NCBI RefSeq assembly: GCF_025264625.1
Contig: NZ_CP093313.1
Location: 4,898,001 to 4,962,000, forward strand
Direction: 5' to 3'
Length of the DNA: 64,000 nucleotides
Origin: Occallatibacter riparius
Lineage (GTDB): Bacteria > Acidobacteriota > Terriglobia > Terriglobales > Acidobacteriaceae
Shown: one piece after another, positions 1 to 8,255 of the stretch
Position numbering within the stretch: the stretch's first letter is position 1
How the letters are laid out: every line of letters starts with the position of its first letter
Notes under the pieces: model-generated
The model's input: only the letters and a program-made list of their open reading frames with translations
Told to the model about the DNA's origin: nothing
Database searches by the model: none
Made by a program: the position numbers and the translations under genes

Positions 1-150
1 CAAAATGCATCCTGTCCGAACGTATGCATCAACCCCCATTCGCTACGTAGGATGGGAACATCTCTCTTCAACTCGTAGGAGCACGCAAGGCGGGAACGGT
101 CCATTTTGGCTTGAAAAAGTACTGAGTGAGTGATGTGCAAAGGGGCGTCA

Positions 151-1638
151 TTAGAGCGGTTCCAACGTTTGACGCACTCTCAACCACGGAGTCGGCCCGA
201 TATGCATCATGAAGAACCGATCGACAGTGAGCTGTTCTCGCGCTACCGCGTCTGAGAGTTCAGACACAGTTTGAGGGTAAAAGAGCTCCCTTTCTTCCAG
301 TTCCTGGAATGGATCGCTGCCATATAGTAGCTTTTGCTCCGGGAAATAGACCATCATTTGCCGTTCGCTCGTTTCTCCGTGAATGGGATAAATCTCAATT
401 CTGTTGGGACCTGATCCCACTACTGTCTTTCCACTCACGGGCAGCAAAACGGGTGGCGTTGGCTTTTGGCTGAGATGATCGGGGAATTCAATACGAGGTG
501 CGTATAGAAACCTGTCGATCAGCGGAACGGTTCTGTCCAGCACATATGCAGGGATTCCTTCTGCAACATACTCGCGTACTCCGCCGATATGAGGCCACGA
601 ATCAGAGGTCGTTATGACGGCCTTGATCGGGATCCCGGGGAACTTGGTCTTTGCAAGTTGAATTACCTTCGCCGAATACCCAGAAGAGATCGGTGCTTCT
701 AGAATCACGATTCCGTCTTCCTGCCGAATGATTGTGGTGTTCCATGCACCGGGAATGAACAGAATGCCCGGCGCCAGTTCCGTAACGGCTTGTCCAGGTG
801 CCCGGTCATCTATAGTTTTGCCAGCCCGTGAGGTAAATGCCGTTCTGGTCTCGGGCGTGATGGAGAATGTACTAGGCGAAAATGATGTGTTGAACTCGAG
901 CTTCGTGATGGTTAGTGTCTGATCGTGAAGACCATCACGAAAGATATCGGCTTGAAGCGGGTAGTGAATGCCATCCTGTAACCACCAGAAGGAATAATAG
1001 ATGCGCGTGTTCACATCACCCCAGATACTCCAGAAGACGCCGTATGGATATGCACATGTCCACTCCACTTCTGTCGGCAAATGCGTATCGGAATTCAAGT
1101 AGACGCGGATGAGCCTGCGGTTCCATGTGAAGGCAATGGCATGATGGGTCACTCCCTGTAACACAGAGTCGGGAAGGGAGCGGAGATCGGCACTTGCTGC
1201 AGCCGTTATCAGCACGCGCTCGGGGCTTATGGCCAACGCTTCTGCAGCGTCCTGGAGTTGCTGCCCTGAGGCGGGTGCTGGGTGGCCATCGTAGCTTAGC
1301 GATGCGGCACCCTCGTCAACGACTGCCTCCACAATAAATTCCGGTTGCATGGATACATGTGCTTTAGATCTCTTCTTCCATGCAGCCGCTCGGAAATCGC
1401 GCCATTCTTCTACCTGACCGGTTTCTAGAATGTAAGGACCTTCGGGCCGCTCCGATTGCTCAAGTTCGTTCCGCACGACAGAAGCTACAAGGTGTATTCC
1501 AGCCAGATCGTGGAGCTTCTGCGCTCCGCCCATTGCATTCAGCCCCGCAGTAATAAAGGTCATTGCGGGGTCGGGAGATTGGGGATGCGCCACGACCGAG
1601 AAGCCAAGAATGAAGAAGAGAAGGGAAGAAGCCTTCAT
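151..1638 (-). CDS. Secreted metallo-beta-lactamase-fold protein with degenerate metal site
   Basis: 495 aa with an N-terminal signal peptide (about residues 1-19). The C-terminal half (about 285-495) has the metallo-beta-lactamase fold order: a beta-rich start, then the segment at 343-353 where the HxHxDH motif normally sits, then PIHGETS (418-424) and GSDPF (440-444). The first motif reads TSDSWPHIGG, so only H350 of the usual ligands remains, while H420 and D442 resemble later ligands. This suggests altered or lost metal binding. The N-terminal half (25-280) is beta-rich and unrecognised. The start is supported by GGAGGAG seven to eleven bases upstream of the ATG. It stands alone on the minus strand. 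The fold call is fairly safe; activity is unknown. Confidence 0.75.
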   Translation of the reverse strand: MKASSLLFFILGFSVVAHPQSPDPAMTFITAGLNAMGGAQKLHDLAGIHLVASVVRNELEQSERPEGPYILETGQVEEWRDFRAAAWKKRSKAHVSMQPEFIVEAVVDEGAASLSYDGHPAPASGQQLQDAAEALAISPERVLITAAASADLRSLPDSVLQGVTHHAIAFTWNRRLIRVYLNSDTHLPTEVEWTCAYPYGVFWSIWGDVNTRIYYSFWWLQDGIHYPLQADIFRDGLHDQTLTITKLEFNTSFSPSTFSITPETRTAFTSRAGKTIDDRAPGQAVTELAPGILFIPGAWNTTIIRQEDGIVILEAPISSGYSAKVIQLAKTKFPGIPIKAVITTSDSWPHIGGVREYVAEGIPAYVLDRTVPLIDRFLYAPRIEFPDHLSQKPTPPVLLPVSGKTVVGSGPNRIEIYPIHGETSERQMMVYFPEQKLLYGSDPFQELEERELFYPQTVSELSDAVAREQLTVDRFFMMHIGPTPWLRVRQTLEPL

Positions 1639-1972
1639 GCCACTCCTCCGGAGGAACTCTGAACGGGATCACTGCTTAACTTCTACGCAAGCCTGGTCGC
1701 GTTTCCACGTAAGTTGTAATGAAGCGGTCTCCTGATGCGTCAGAGCGGCTGACCATAAAAGTCATCGGCCTGGCCGGGCTTAGAGATGATCGTTACGGCA
1801 CCTAGTTCCGGCTATCAATTTCGAGCCAGCTGCATTTCAGCTGAATCTTTCCCGAAAACAAATCTGCATCCAATAGAGTACGATCATAATCTTACACTCG
1901 ATGCGGGTTTGAGGCGGTGACCATATCCGCGGGCGATCCGAAGAATGCGAAAAGTCAACCGAGGTGAACTGG
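1639..1972. other. Intergenic region between divergent genes
   Basis: A 334-base gap between the minus-strand MBL-fold gene and the plus-strand small isomerase-like gene. It should hold both promoters. I see no convincing extra ORF, hairpin or repeat in it. Confidence 0.5.
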
Positions 1973-2317
1973 ATGACGACTCAAGAACTACCTAGCGCGG
2001 CTATACCCACACCGATGGAAGTGTTGGTCCTTTTGGCCCCAAAACAGGGCGTAACTGTTCAACAGATCATGGCCGTTCTGCCCTTAGAGATTCGAGCAAC
2101 GGTGAAGCTGTATCTCGATGGGAAGATCCGTCAGTGGTATTCGCGCGGAGATGGCAAAGGCGTGCTCTTCTTCCTTAAGGCTCAGACCGAAGACGAAGCG
2201 CGAGCCATCATGGAGACCCTACCCCTCGCAAAGGAACAGTTGATGGAGCATCAATACATCCCAGTTGGGCCCCTCATGCCTCTTCGGATGTTGTTGGGAA
2301 CAGAAACTCAACAGTGA
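1973..2317 (+). CDS. Muconolactone isomerase/YCII-like small protein
   Basis: 114 aa, cytoplasmic, no signal peptide or membrane segment. The pattern of a short dimeric alpha/beta ferredoxin-like protein is visible: IRATVKLYLDGKIRQWY, then GVLFFLKAQTEDEARAIME, then LPLAKEQLMEHQYIPVGPL. This resembles muconolactone delta-isomerase-like proteins, which often sit beside NmrA-type oxidoreductases, as here (2742). I chose the ATG at 1973 because AGGTGA lies at the right distance; an in-frame GTG at 1964 is the alternative. The substrate is unknown and ring-cleavage chemistry should not be assumed. Confidence 0.6.
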   Translation: MTTQELPSAAIPTPMEVLVLLAPKQGVTVQQIMAVLPLEIRATVKLYLDGKIRQWYSRGDGKGVLFFLKAQTEDEARAIMETLPLAKEQLMEHQYIPVGPLMPLRMLLGTETQQ

Positions 2318-2741
2318 TCTGGACGATCATCTCCAGAGCGGCGCCGCTTTCCACTCGCGATGGTTGCTATCGGCACGACGTGATGGCGCAAACTGGGCAG
2401 GAGAATCGCGGCCTTTACATGTTCTTTGCCAGCCAGAAGCAACTGGCTATGCAGATGTTCGCTATTCCGTGGAACATGCGCTTGCGGCAAGATCCGACGG
2501 CTTGTCGGGGATCGGAGGGGTCGGCAGAGCCTTCGTTCGTTTGTGATCGGCTCGCTTAAATACTCGATCTTCCAAGAGCCAACCCGGAATTGAGCACAGT
2601 GCTCAATGGCCGATGACGGCAACCCGGCGTTGCGCTAGCCGGTACAGCAGAGACGGCGAGAATCATCCCAATACGCCCTCAAACCGAAGCTGCCGCCATA
2701 AGAAGAGGATCAGCCAATACGTCTGAAAGGAGAGGAATCGC
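2318..2741. other. Gap without a recognisable gene
   Basis: 424 bases between the isomerase-like gene and the NmrA-type gene. Short ORFs in several frames are not recognisable and have no good ribosome binding site. The only clear signal is AAGGAGAGG just upstream of the next gene. Confidence 0.5.
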
Positions 2742-3665
2742 ATGCCAAACCCAGTATTAGTCACCGGAGCAGCCGGCGGACAGCAGGGAGCAAGCGGACG
2801 CCACGTCGCATCGCACCTGCTTGAACGAGGGATACCTGTTCGAGCTTTTGTCCGAACGGTTGACCATCGGGCCGATGCACTGCGCAAAGAAGGCGCTGAA
2901 ATCTTTGTGGGGGATCTTCTTAACCCGGTTTCAGTCCACGAGGCAATGAAAGATGTTCGGCGTGCTTACTTTACCTACCCTGTCGCTGACGGGCTTATGG
3001 AAGCAGCCACGATGTTCGCCGCGCTAGCCCGCAGTCACGGACTAGAACTCGTTGTCAATAATTCGCAATTCCAGGACACGCCGGACGACAAATTCATCCG
3101 CGATCTTGTGGGTGCCCCCACACGTAGAAACCTGCAGCACCGCCTGACAGATCGAGTCTTTGATTGGGCAGACATTGGAGCAGTCCATGTTCAGGCTCCT
3201 CCCTATTACGAAAACGTGCGGGCACTCGTGAACCGCACCGTCTCCGAAAAGGACACCATATTCCTGCCCTGGGGCAACGGAGACGCTGTCTTTCCCCTTG
3301 CAGGCGGGGAGGACGTTGCTTGGGTTGCCGCTACCCTCCTGGCCAACAATGCCCCGCCTTCGCAAAGGGTGTATCCTCTGGTGAACGAGGCTCTAACAGT
3401 GCAACAGATTGTCCAGACGCTCAGCAAGGTGCTTGGCCGTCCAATTAACTACGTGTCAATCACTGATGAGCAGTGGGCCAACTCGGTGAAGGAGCGCATC
3501 AACCCCCACGCGGTCGATCATCTCTCCCGCCTCTGGAGTTACTTCAGGACTCGCGAACATCAGGCACGCCCCACAGATGTCATTCGTAAAGTCACCGGTC
3601 GAAATCCGCAGAGGCTAGAAGAGTTCTTCAGGGCAAACATCGAATTCTTCGCTCCAGTGAACTAG
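2742..3665 (+). CDS. NmrA-type NAD(P)-binding atypical SDR
   Basis: 307 aa. The N-terminus has a Rossmann strand VLVTGAAGG followed by QQGASGRHV, a glycine-rich NAD(P) loop with a short insertion that is common in this subgroup. Then come RGIPVRAFVR and GAEIFVGDLLNP (about 50-65), the usual second strand and acidic residues of NmrA-like proteins. No catalytic YxxxK is obvious, as is usual for NmrA/HSCARG-type members that act as redox sensors or quinone/ether reductases. AAGGAG lies upstream of the ATG. It probably forms a transcription unit with the small isomerase-like gene 424 bases upstream, though the gap is long. The exact substrate is unknown. Confidence 0.8.
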   Translation: MPNPVLVTGAAGGQQGASGRHVASHLLERGIPVRAFVRTVDHRADALRKEGAEIFVGDLLNPVSVHEAMKDVRRAYFTYPVADGLMEAATMFAALARSHGLELVVNNSQFQDTPDDKFIRDLVGAPTRRNLQHRLTDRVFDWADIGAVHVQAPPYYENVRALVNRTVSEKDTIFLPWGNGDAVFPLAGGEDVAWVAATLLANNAPPSQRVYPLVNEALTVQQIVQTLSKVLGRPINYVSITDEQWANSVKERINPHAVDHLSRLWSYFRTREHQARPTDVIRKVTGRNPQRLEEFFRANIEFFAPVN

Positions 3666-3945
3666 CAGACTGGTTGCTGAAACGGCGGCGAAGGATGGCA
3701 CTTCGGCACCTTCAGCGCCGACCACAATATCTGGATATTCCCTTTGAAAAGCAAGTGATCACAGAAACCTCTGATAGAAGCCATCCAGGCGTGGCGTGAC
3801 AAGCTCCTCCTCAGTATGGAAACGGGATTTCTCAGGTAAAACAAACCGGGCTTTCCAGCGTTGACCGAGTACACAACGGGCCGATTAGCTACTCGACCGG
3901 TTATCCAGAAATGGCGCAGGTCGTGGCTGCGCAATCAAGGAACCT

Positions 3946-4296
3946 ATGGCATTTGAACTGTTCACGGTTCGCGATTGGTTTTTCTTTCTTGGAGGTTACA
4001 TTTGCTGGTGCCTCGTGGCTAACGGTATCTGGTATTTTGCCCGTAGGCGACTCAGAGGGCTAGCATTGCGGGCCTTAGTCTTCGGCATCCTATTTGCGCC
4101 AGGTGCAATACCTCTTGTTCGCGAAGTGTATGTGATTGGCCCCGCTCTACTCGCACTCATTTGCGTTTGTGCCTTCGTAGTAATCCGACCTGGAGCGGGT
4201 CTTTCTGTTTTGATTGGTATGTTGCCGGTAAGCATTCTTTCAATCGGTGTGCTAGCCTGTGCGTTTGCCGTGGTAGCTCGGAGACGTCCATTGTAG
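3946..4296 (+). CDS. Small four-helix membrane protein, unknown function
   Basis: 116 aa, very hydrophobic, with about four membrane segments (roughly 10-30, 41-58, 62-80 and 88-110). Arg-rich loops (residues 33-37 and the C-terminal RRRP) suggest cytoplasmic sides. AAGGA lies four bases before the ATG. I do not recognise a family. The gene stands alone between the NmrA-type gene and an ADOP remnant. Confidence 0.6.
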   Translation: MAFELFTVRDWFFFLGGYICWCLVANGIWYFARRRLRGLALRALVFGILFAPGAIPLVREVYVIGPALLALICVCAFVVIRPGAGLSVLIGMLPVSILSIGVLACAFAVVARRRPL

Positions 4297-4460
4297 GTAA
4301 GCAGATCACAAAGCGGCCGGAGCGTGCCGGTTGCGTTCGCGACGAAGGTTCCCTGGGCACGTTCCGAAATCCGGCAGCAGTCAGCTGCTGCGGAGCGCAG
4401 GCGGGTGTCCTCGATTCGATGACCCTTCCTAGTCGTGCCCACGGTACCGTGCCTGTTCCG

Positions 4461-4580
4461 GCATCCGCGACGACGCGACTGCTCAGCACCCTTCTATACG
4501 GGGTACGAGCGCTGGATCCAATTACGTTTATTGCGGCTTCCCAGCTGTTCATCGTGGCGGGTTTCGTGTTGATTGCATGC
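4461..4580 (+). pseudogene. C-terminal fragment of an ADOP/MacB-type permease
   Basis: A 40-codon stretch translates to ATTRLLSTLLYGVRALDP followed by ITFIAASQLFIVAGFVLIAC. This matches the conserved last-helix region of MacB-type ADOP permeases, where ATRLL, LYGV, DP and TF precede the final helix. Nothing of the remaining roughly 700 residues is recognisable upstream, and the sequence diverges after the helix. I infer a decayed remnant. It overlaps no real gene and is followed by the terminator of the minus-strand FG-GAP gene. Confidence 0.6.
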
Positions 4581-4608
4581 CATGGCCACACGAAGATCCG
4601 CACCCGCG

Positions 4609-4640
4609 CAAAAAGAAGGAGCCGACTCAGAGCCGGCCCC
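4609..4640 (-). terminator. Rho-independent terminator of the FG-GAP gene
   Basis: On the minus strand GGGGCCGGC pairs with GTCGGCTCC (nine pairs, two of them G-U) around a five-base loop, followed by TTCTTTTT. It lies 25 bases after the stop codon of the FG-GAP protein gene. Confidence 0.75.
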
Positions 4641-4664
4641 ACGGAAAGCAACAAGGCGAAACGG

Positions 4665-7600
4665 TTAGTTGACGATGACGCTGATCTTTGCGGTCTGCGT
4701 TGCGACTGAGCTTCCGGAAGCAGGTGCGGCCGTAACGGTCACGGTGTAGGTGCCCGGGGTTACGGTCAGTGCCGATTTCTTTTTCGAGTTGCCGCTATCA
4801 CCACAGCCGACCAGCATTGCGCCCGCGGAGAGGAGAACAACGAGCCCGAGAGCCGAGAGCATGCGGATGCGTTTGCGCCGGCCGATGAAGATGCCGAACA
4901 TCACGACAAGGCTTAATCCGGCTGCCGGAACTTGCCACGGAGATGCCGGCTGCTGCAATTGGGCATGGTCCGCGGTTGTGCCGATCACCAGAGTTGCCGT
5001 GGCAGAACCGTCAGCCGCCAGGGTCACGCTGCCTGGGTTGATTGCGCAGGTGCCATTGGTGGGCATCCCTGAGCAAGTGAGAGTGACCGTGCCGCTGAAA
5101 GTGGAGTTGGCGGTCACTCCGAGCGTCACAATGCCCTGCGCGCCGCCCGTCACCGTGACGGATGCGGGCGAACCGGTGAGGGTAAACGCCGGGGGGACAG
5201 TCGCTACTGTGATGGTGGTTGTGGCGGGGGGTGCGGGATTGAAGTTGTCATCGCCCGAGTAGACCGCCTTGATGGTGTGCGAGCCAACCGCCAGCGGCGC
5301 CGGAACGTACGCGGCGGAACCGTCGCTCAAAGTGCTGGTACCCAGAAGCGTGGTTCCTTCGTAGAACGAGACCGTACCGGTGGCCGCGGGTCGACCGGAA
5401 AGAGCGGCGGTAACTTTCGCGGTAAGCGTTTCGCTGTTGCCGAAGTTGATGGCTGTCGCCGAGGGAGTGAGCGCGAGCGTTGAACCACCCTGGCCGATGA
5501 AAAGCGCAGGGCCGTAAGCTGTCGCGGTCATCACGTCCATAGCGCCATCGGCGTAGAAGCTGCCTGCCTGCGGCGTGTCGCTCGCCAGGCTCTCAAGCTG
5601 GTTGACCGGTGCGGCGAAGAGACCATTACCGTAGCCGAGCAGCGTGACCATACCGTAGTACTCGACGGGCTGGCCCTGGTGTTGATAGAGCGTGGCGACG
5701 ATATCCTGATTGCCGTCGTTGTTCATGTCGGCAATCTGCAACCCGAGGAAGAAGTTGTTGGAGGTGATCATGGAGGGCGCGTTGAAGGTGCCGTCGCCAT
5801 TGCCGAGGAAGGTGAGGATGCCGCCTGTAGTGATATCACTGCCAACAACCTCTTCAGCGCTGAGGACGAGGTCCATCTTGCCGTCGTTATTGATGTCAGC
5901 GGCGGCGACGTCGCTGACAATGTAGCTGCTTTCAACGGTGATCGCGTTACCGAAAGTGCCGTTGCCATTGCCTGGAAGAAGGGAAACCTCGTAGCCGGAA
6001 CCATTGATGAAGGGCACATCGTTGAGGATCATGTCGGGCACGCCGTCGCCGTTCATGTCAGCTAGCACGGCGCTGTAAAGTTCTGTGCCGAAGGCAGTGA
6101 AGGCAGGTTTAGCGAAAGTGCCATCGCCCTTGCCGAGGGCAACCCAATAGCCCGAGGCGCCTCCGGCAGTAGAGCCGCAGGCCGAATCGCCGGCGTAGGG
6201 AATCACGATGTCGACTTTGCCGTCGCCGTTGATATCATTTACGTCGGCATAGTATTCAGGACAGGGCTCGGCGCCGAGGCCGATCGACTTGGGAGTTGTG
6301 AAGGTACCATCGCCTTTCGAGAGCGAAACAAGAACGTCTCCGGTTGCATTTGTGTAGGCGATATCTTCCAGACCGTCGCCGTTGAAGTCGGCATGGAAGG
6401 GTTCGAAATATACAAGATCGGAAGGCACACCGCCGGCCAGGGCCTGGACGACTTTGAAGTGACCCTCGCCATCGTTGACCATCGTGTCGACGGCGGACAG
6501 GTTCTTGATCGCGTTGGTATAGAACACGAGGGGGCTGACGTATCCCGAAGCGGTGTACTTTCCGCTCGTGGCCAGCACCCAATTGGTGGAGACCGGATCC
6601 TTTGAACCAGTTACAACGGGGGCTCCGCGCAGCGTTGTGCCGTTGTTGAAGAACAGCGAGACCTGCTTGTAATCGCCTCCGAGCTGGGCGATGTCCTGCT
6701 TGCCGTCGCCATTGAAGTCTCCGGCTGCCAGCGAGTAGGAACCAGCAGGGTCAATGATGAACTGACTTCCGTAGGCGGGAGTGGTAAAGGTGCCGTCGCC
6801 CTTGCCGAGCATAACTCCCAGGGTGTCACCTGCAACGACAAAGTCTTGTTTGCCATCGCCATTCACATCGAGAATGACCGCAGTAGAGCCATCGGAGATT
6901 GGCTCATCGCTCGAAACGGCTACGCCGAAGTTGCCGTCGCCAGTGCCGGGAGCGGTGTAGATGGTTCCGTTCATATCCGAGACGATGTCGAGCTTGCTGT
7001 CGCCGTTCACGTCCTGCAGATAGATTCCGGAGGTGGCAAATGGGACAAGGTAACCCCGGACGAGCTGGATTCCCTGGATCGTAGCCGAGGTGAGCTGCGC
7101 TTTTCCGAGGGCTGCAAAGGAGCCATCGCCGTTGCCGAGGGCGGTGGTCACAATGTACAAACCCGTTTTGCCGAAGTTTTCGTTCACCCCGAGCGCGAGA
7201 TCCAGTTTCCCATCGCCATTGAGGTCCGCGATCGCCATGCTTTCGACCTGGCTTTGCTGTGCATCGGCGGCTACGGTGAACTGCTGTGTCTTGGCATCAG
7301 AGGGCTTGCCGAAGGTCCCATCGCCAACGCCCAATAGAGACTCCACCATGATGGTGGAGCTTGTGGGGGACTCGTTGGTGGTCATGGTATAAACAACGTC
7401 CGCTTTGCCGTCCCCGTTGATGTCTGCGACATATACGGTGTTGGCATATCCGAAGGTGGTGTCGAGCGGAGTGGTGATAGCAGCGTTGAACGTGCCATTG
7501 CCGAGGTTAAGCCAGGTGATCATGGCATTGTTCAGGTAGTCGTATGCGATCACATCGGGACTGCCGTCGCCATTAACATCCGCGGCATAAGCAACCAGGA

Positions 7601-8084
7601 CGTTGGTCGTCTGCTGGTTGGGATTCAGGTAGCTCACAGGAGTGGCCAGATTGCCTGCTCCGTCTCCCAGCAGGACGTTGAGCGTCCCCAATTCCTGGAG
7701 TACGGCAAGATCCGGCTTGCCATCCTTATTGAAATCGGCGACAAGCTCGACCGTTACAGCGGTATCGAAGATGCCCGATGCCAGCGATGCGGTGTTGCGC
7801 GCTGCGAACATCGGGGCGTTGACGTATCCGCCGAAGTTCGGTCTTGCCATGTCGCTCTTTGACGATGTCGCCCAATTGGGAGCCGCCTTCGCGTGCGCCT
7901 TCAAGTAAGGAATCATGACCATATCGGCAGGCGTCTTGTAACGCTTCTGCTGTGCCGATTTGTTGAGTACGGTATATGACCGCACCGGCAGGGTTCGCAC
8001 AGGCCGCGCGGCGAACGAGATACCGGAAATCATCATCGTAAATAGCGCGGCAACTCGCGCGCCGGCAGGGAACAATCGCAGCAT
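4665..8084 (-). CDS. Large FG-GAP/VCBS repeat surface protein with Ig-like domains
   Basis: 1139 aa from the ATG at 8084, which follows GAGGAGG by six bases; a longer in-frame ORF to 8180 lacks a ribosome binding site. A signal peptide (1-26) precedes about 800 residues of beta-propeller repeats. I count twelve calcium-loop motifs of the type DxNxDGxxD (for example DVNGDGSPD, DINGDGKAD, DMNNDGNQD). Then come a Big_3_5-type Ig-like domain (GTVSFYEGTTLLGTS) and a second Ig-like domain. The C-terminus has two hydrophobic helices with a basic patch GRRKRIR and a cysteine in LVGCGDSG, then a short beta tail. Probably exported and membrane anchored; likely adhesion or carbohydrate binding. The downstream neighbour on the same strand carries the same C-terminal module. 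Confidence 0.85.
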   Translation of the reverse strand: MLRLFPAGARVAALFTMMISGISFAARPVRTLPVRSYTVLNKSAQQKRYKTPADMVMIPYLKAHAKAAPNWATSSKSDMARPNFGGYVNAPMFAARNTASLASGIFDTAVTVELVADFNKDGKPDLAVLQELGTLNVLLGDGAGNLATPVSYLNPNQQTTNVLVAYAADVNGDGSPDVIAYDYLNNAMITWLNLGNGTFNAAITTPLDTTFGYANTVYVADINGDGKADVVYTMTTNESPTSSTIMVESLLGVGDGTFGKPSDAKTQQFTVAADAQQSQVESMAIADLNGDGKLDLALGVNENFGKTGLYIVTTALGNGDGSFAALGKAQLTSATIQGIQLVRGYLVPFATSGIYLQDVNGDSKLDIVSDMNGTIYTAPGTGDGNFGVAVSSDEPISDGSTAVILDVNGDGKQDFVVAGDTLGVMLGKGDGTFTTPAYGSQFIIDPAGSYSLAAGDFNGDGKQDIAQLGGDYKQVSLFFNNGTTLRGAPVVTGSKDPVSTNWVLATSGKYTASGYVSPLVFYTNAIKNLSAVDTMVNDGEGHFKVVQALAGGVPSDLVYFEPFHADFNGDGLEDIAYTNATGDVLVSLSKGDGTFTTPKSIGLGAEPCPEYYADVNDINGDGKVDIVIPYAGDSACGSTAGGASGYWVALGKGDGTFAKPAFTAFGTELYSAVLADMNGDGVPDMILNDVPFINGSGYEVSLLPGNGNGTFGNAITVESSYIVSDVAAADINNDGKMDLVLSAEEVVGSDITTGGILTFLGNGDGTFNAPSMITSNNFFLGLQIADMNNDGNQDIVATLYQHQGQPVEYYGMVTLLGYGNGLFAAPVNQLESLASDTPQAGSFYADGAMDVMTATAYGPALFIGQGGSTLALTPSATAINFGNSETLTAKVTAALSGRPAATGTVSFYEGTTLLGTSTLSDGSAAYVPAPLAVGSHTIKAVYSGDDNFNPAPPATTTITVATVPPAFTLTGSPASVTVTGGAQGIVTLGVTANSTFSGTVTLTCSGMPTNGTCAINPGSVTLAADGSATATLVIGTTADHAQLQQPASPWQVPAAGLSLVVMFGIFIGRRKRIRMLSALGLVVLLSAGAMLVGCGDSGNSKKKSALTVTPGTYTVTVTAAPASGSSVATQTAKISVIVN

Positions 8085-8255
8085 TGATAGCCTCCTCGGA
8101 ATCCTCTTGGCACTATGAAAGAACTGCACTAACTCGGGACTGAAGCTCATCGCATCCCCGCGTCTGGGGCATTCACTCACCTTTTGAAACCCGCTTGGAT
8201 CGTGGGCTTCATAGAGTTTGTCCGCATAGTTGTGATCATGCGATGAGCTCTAGTC

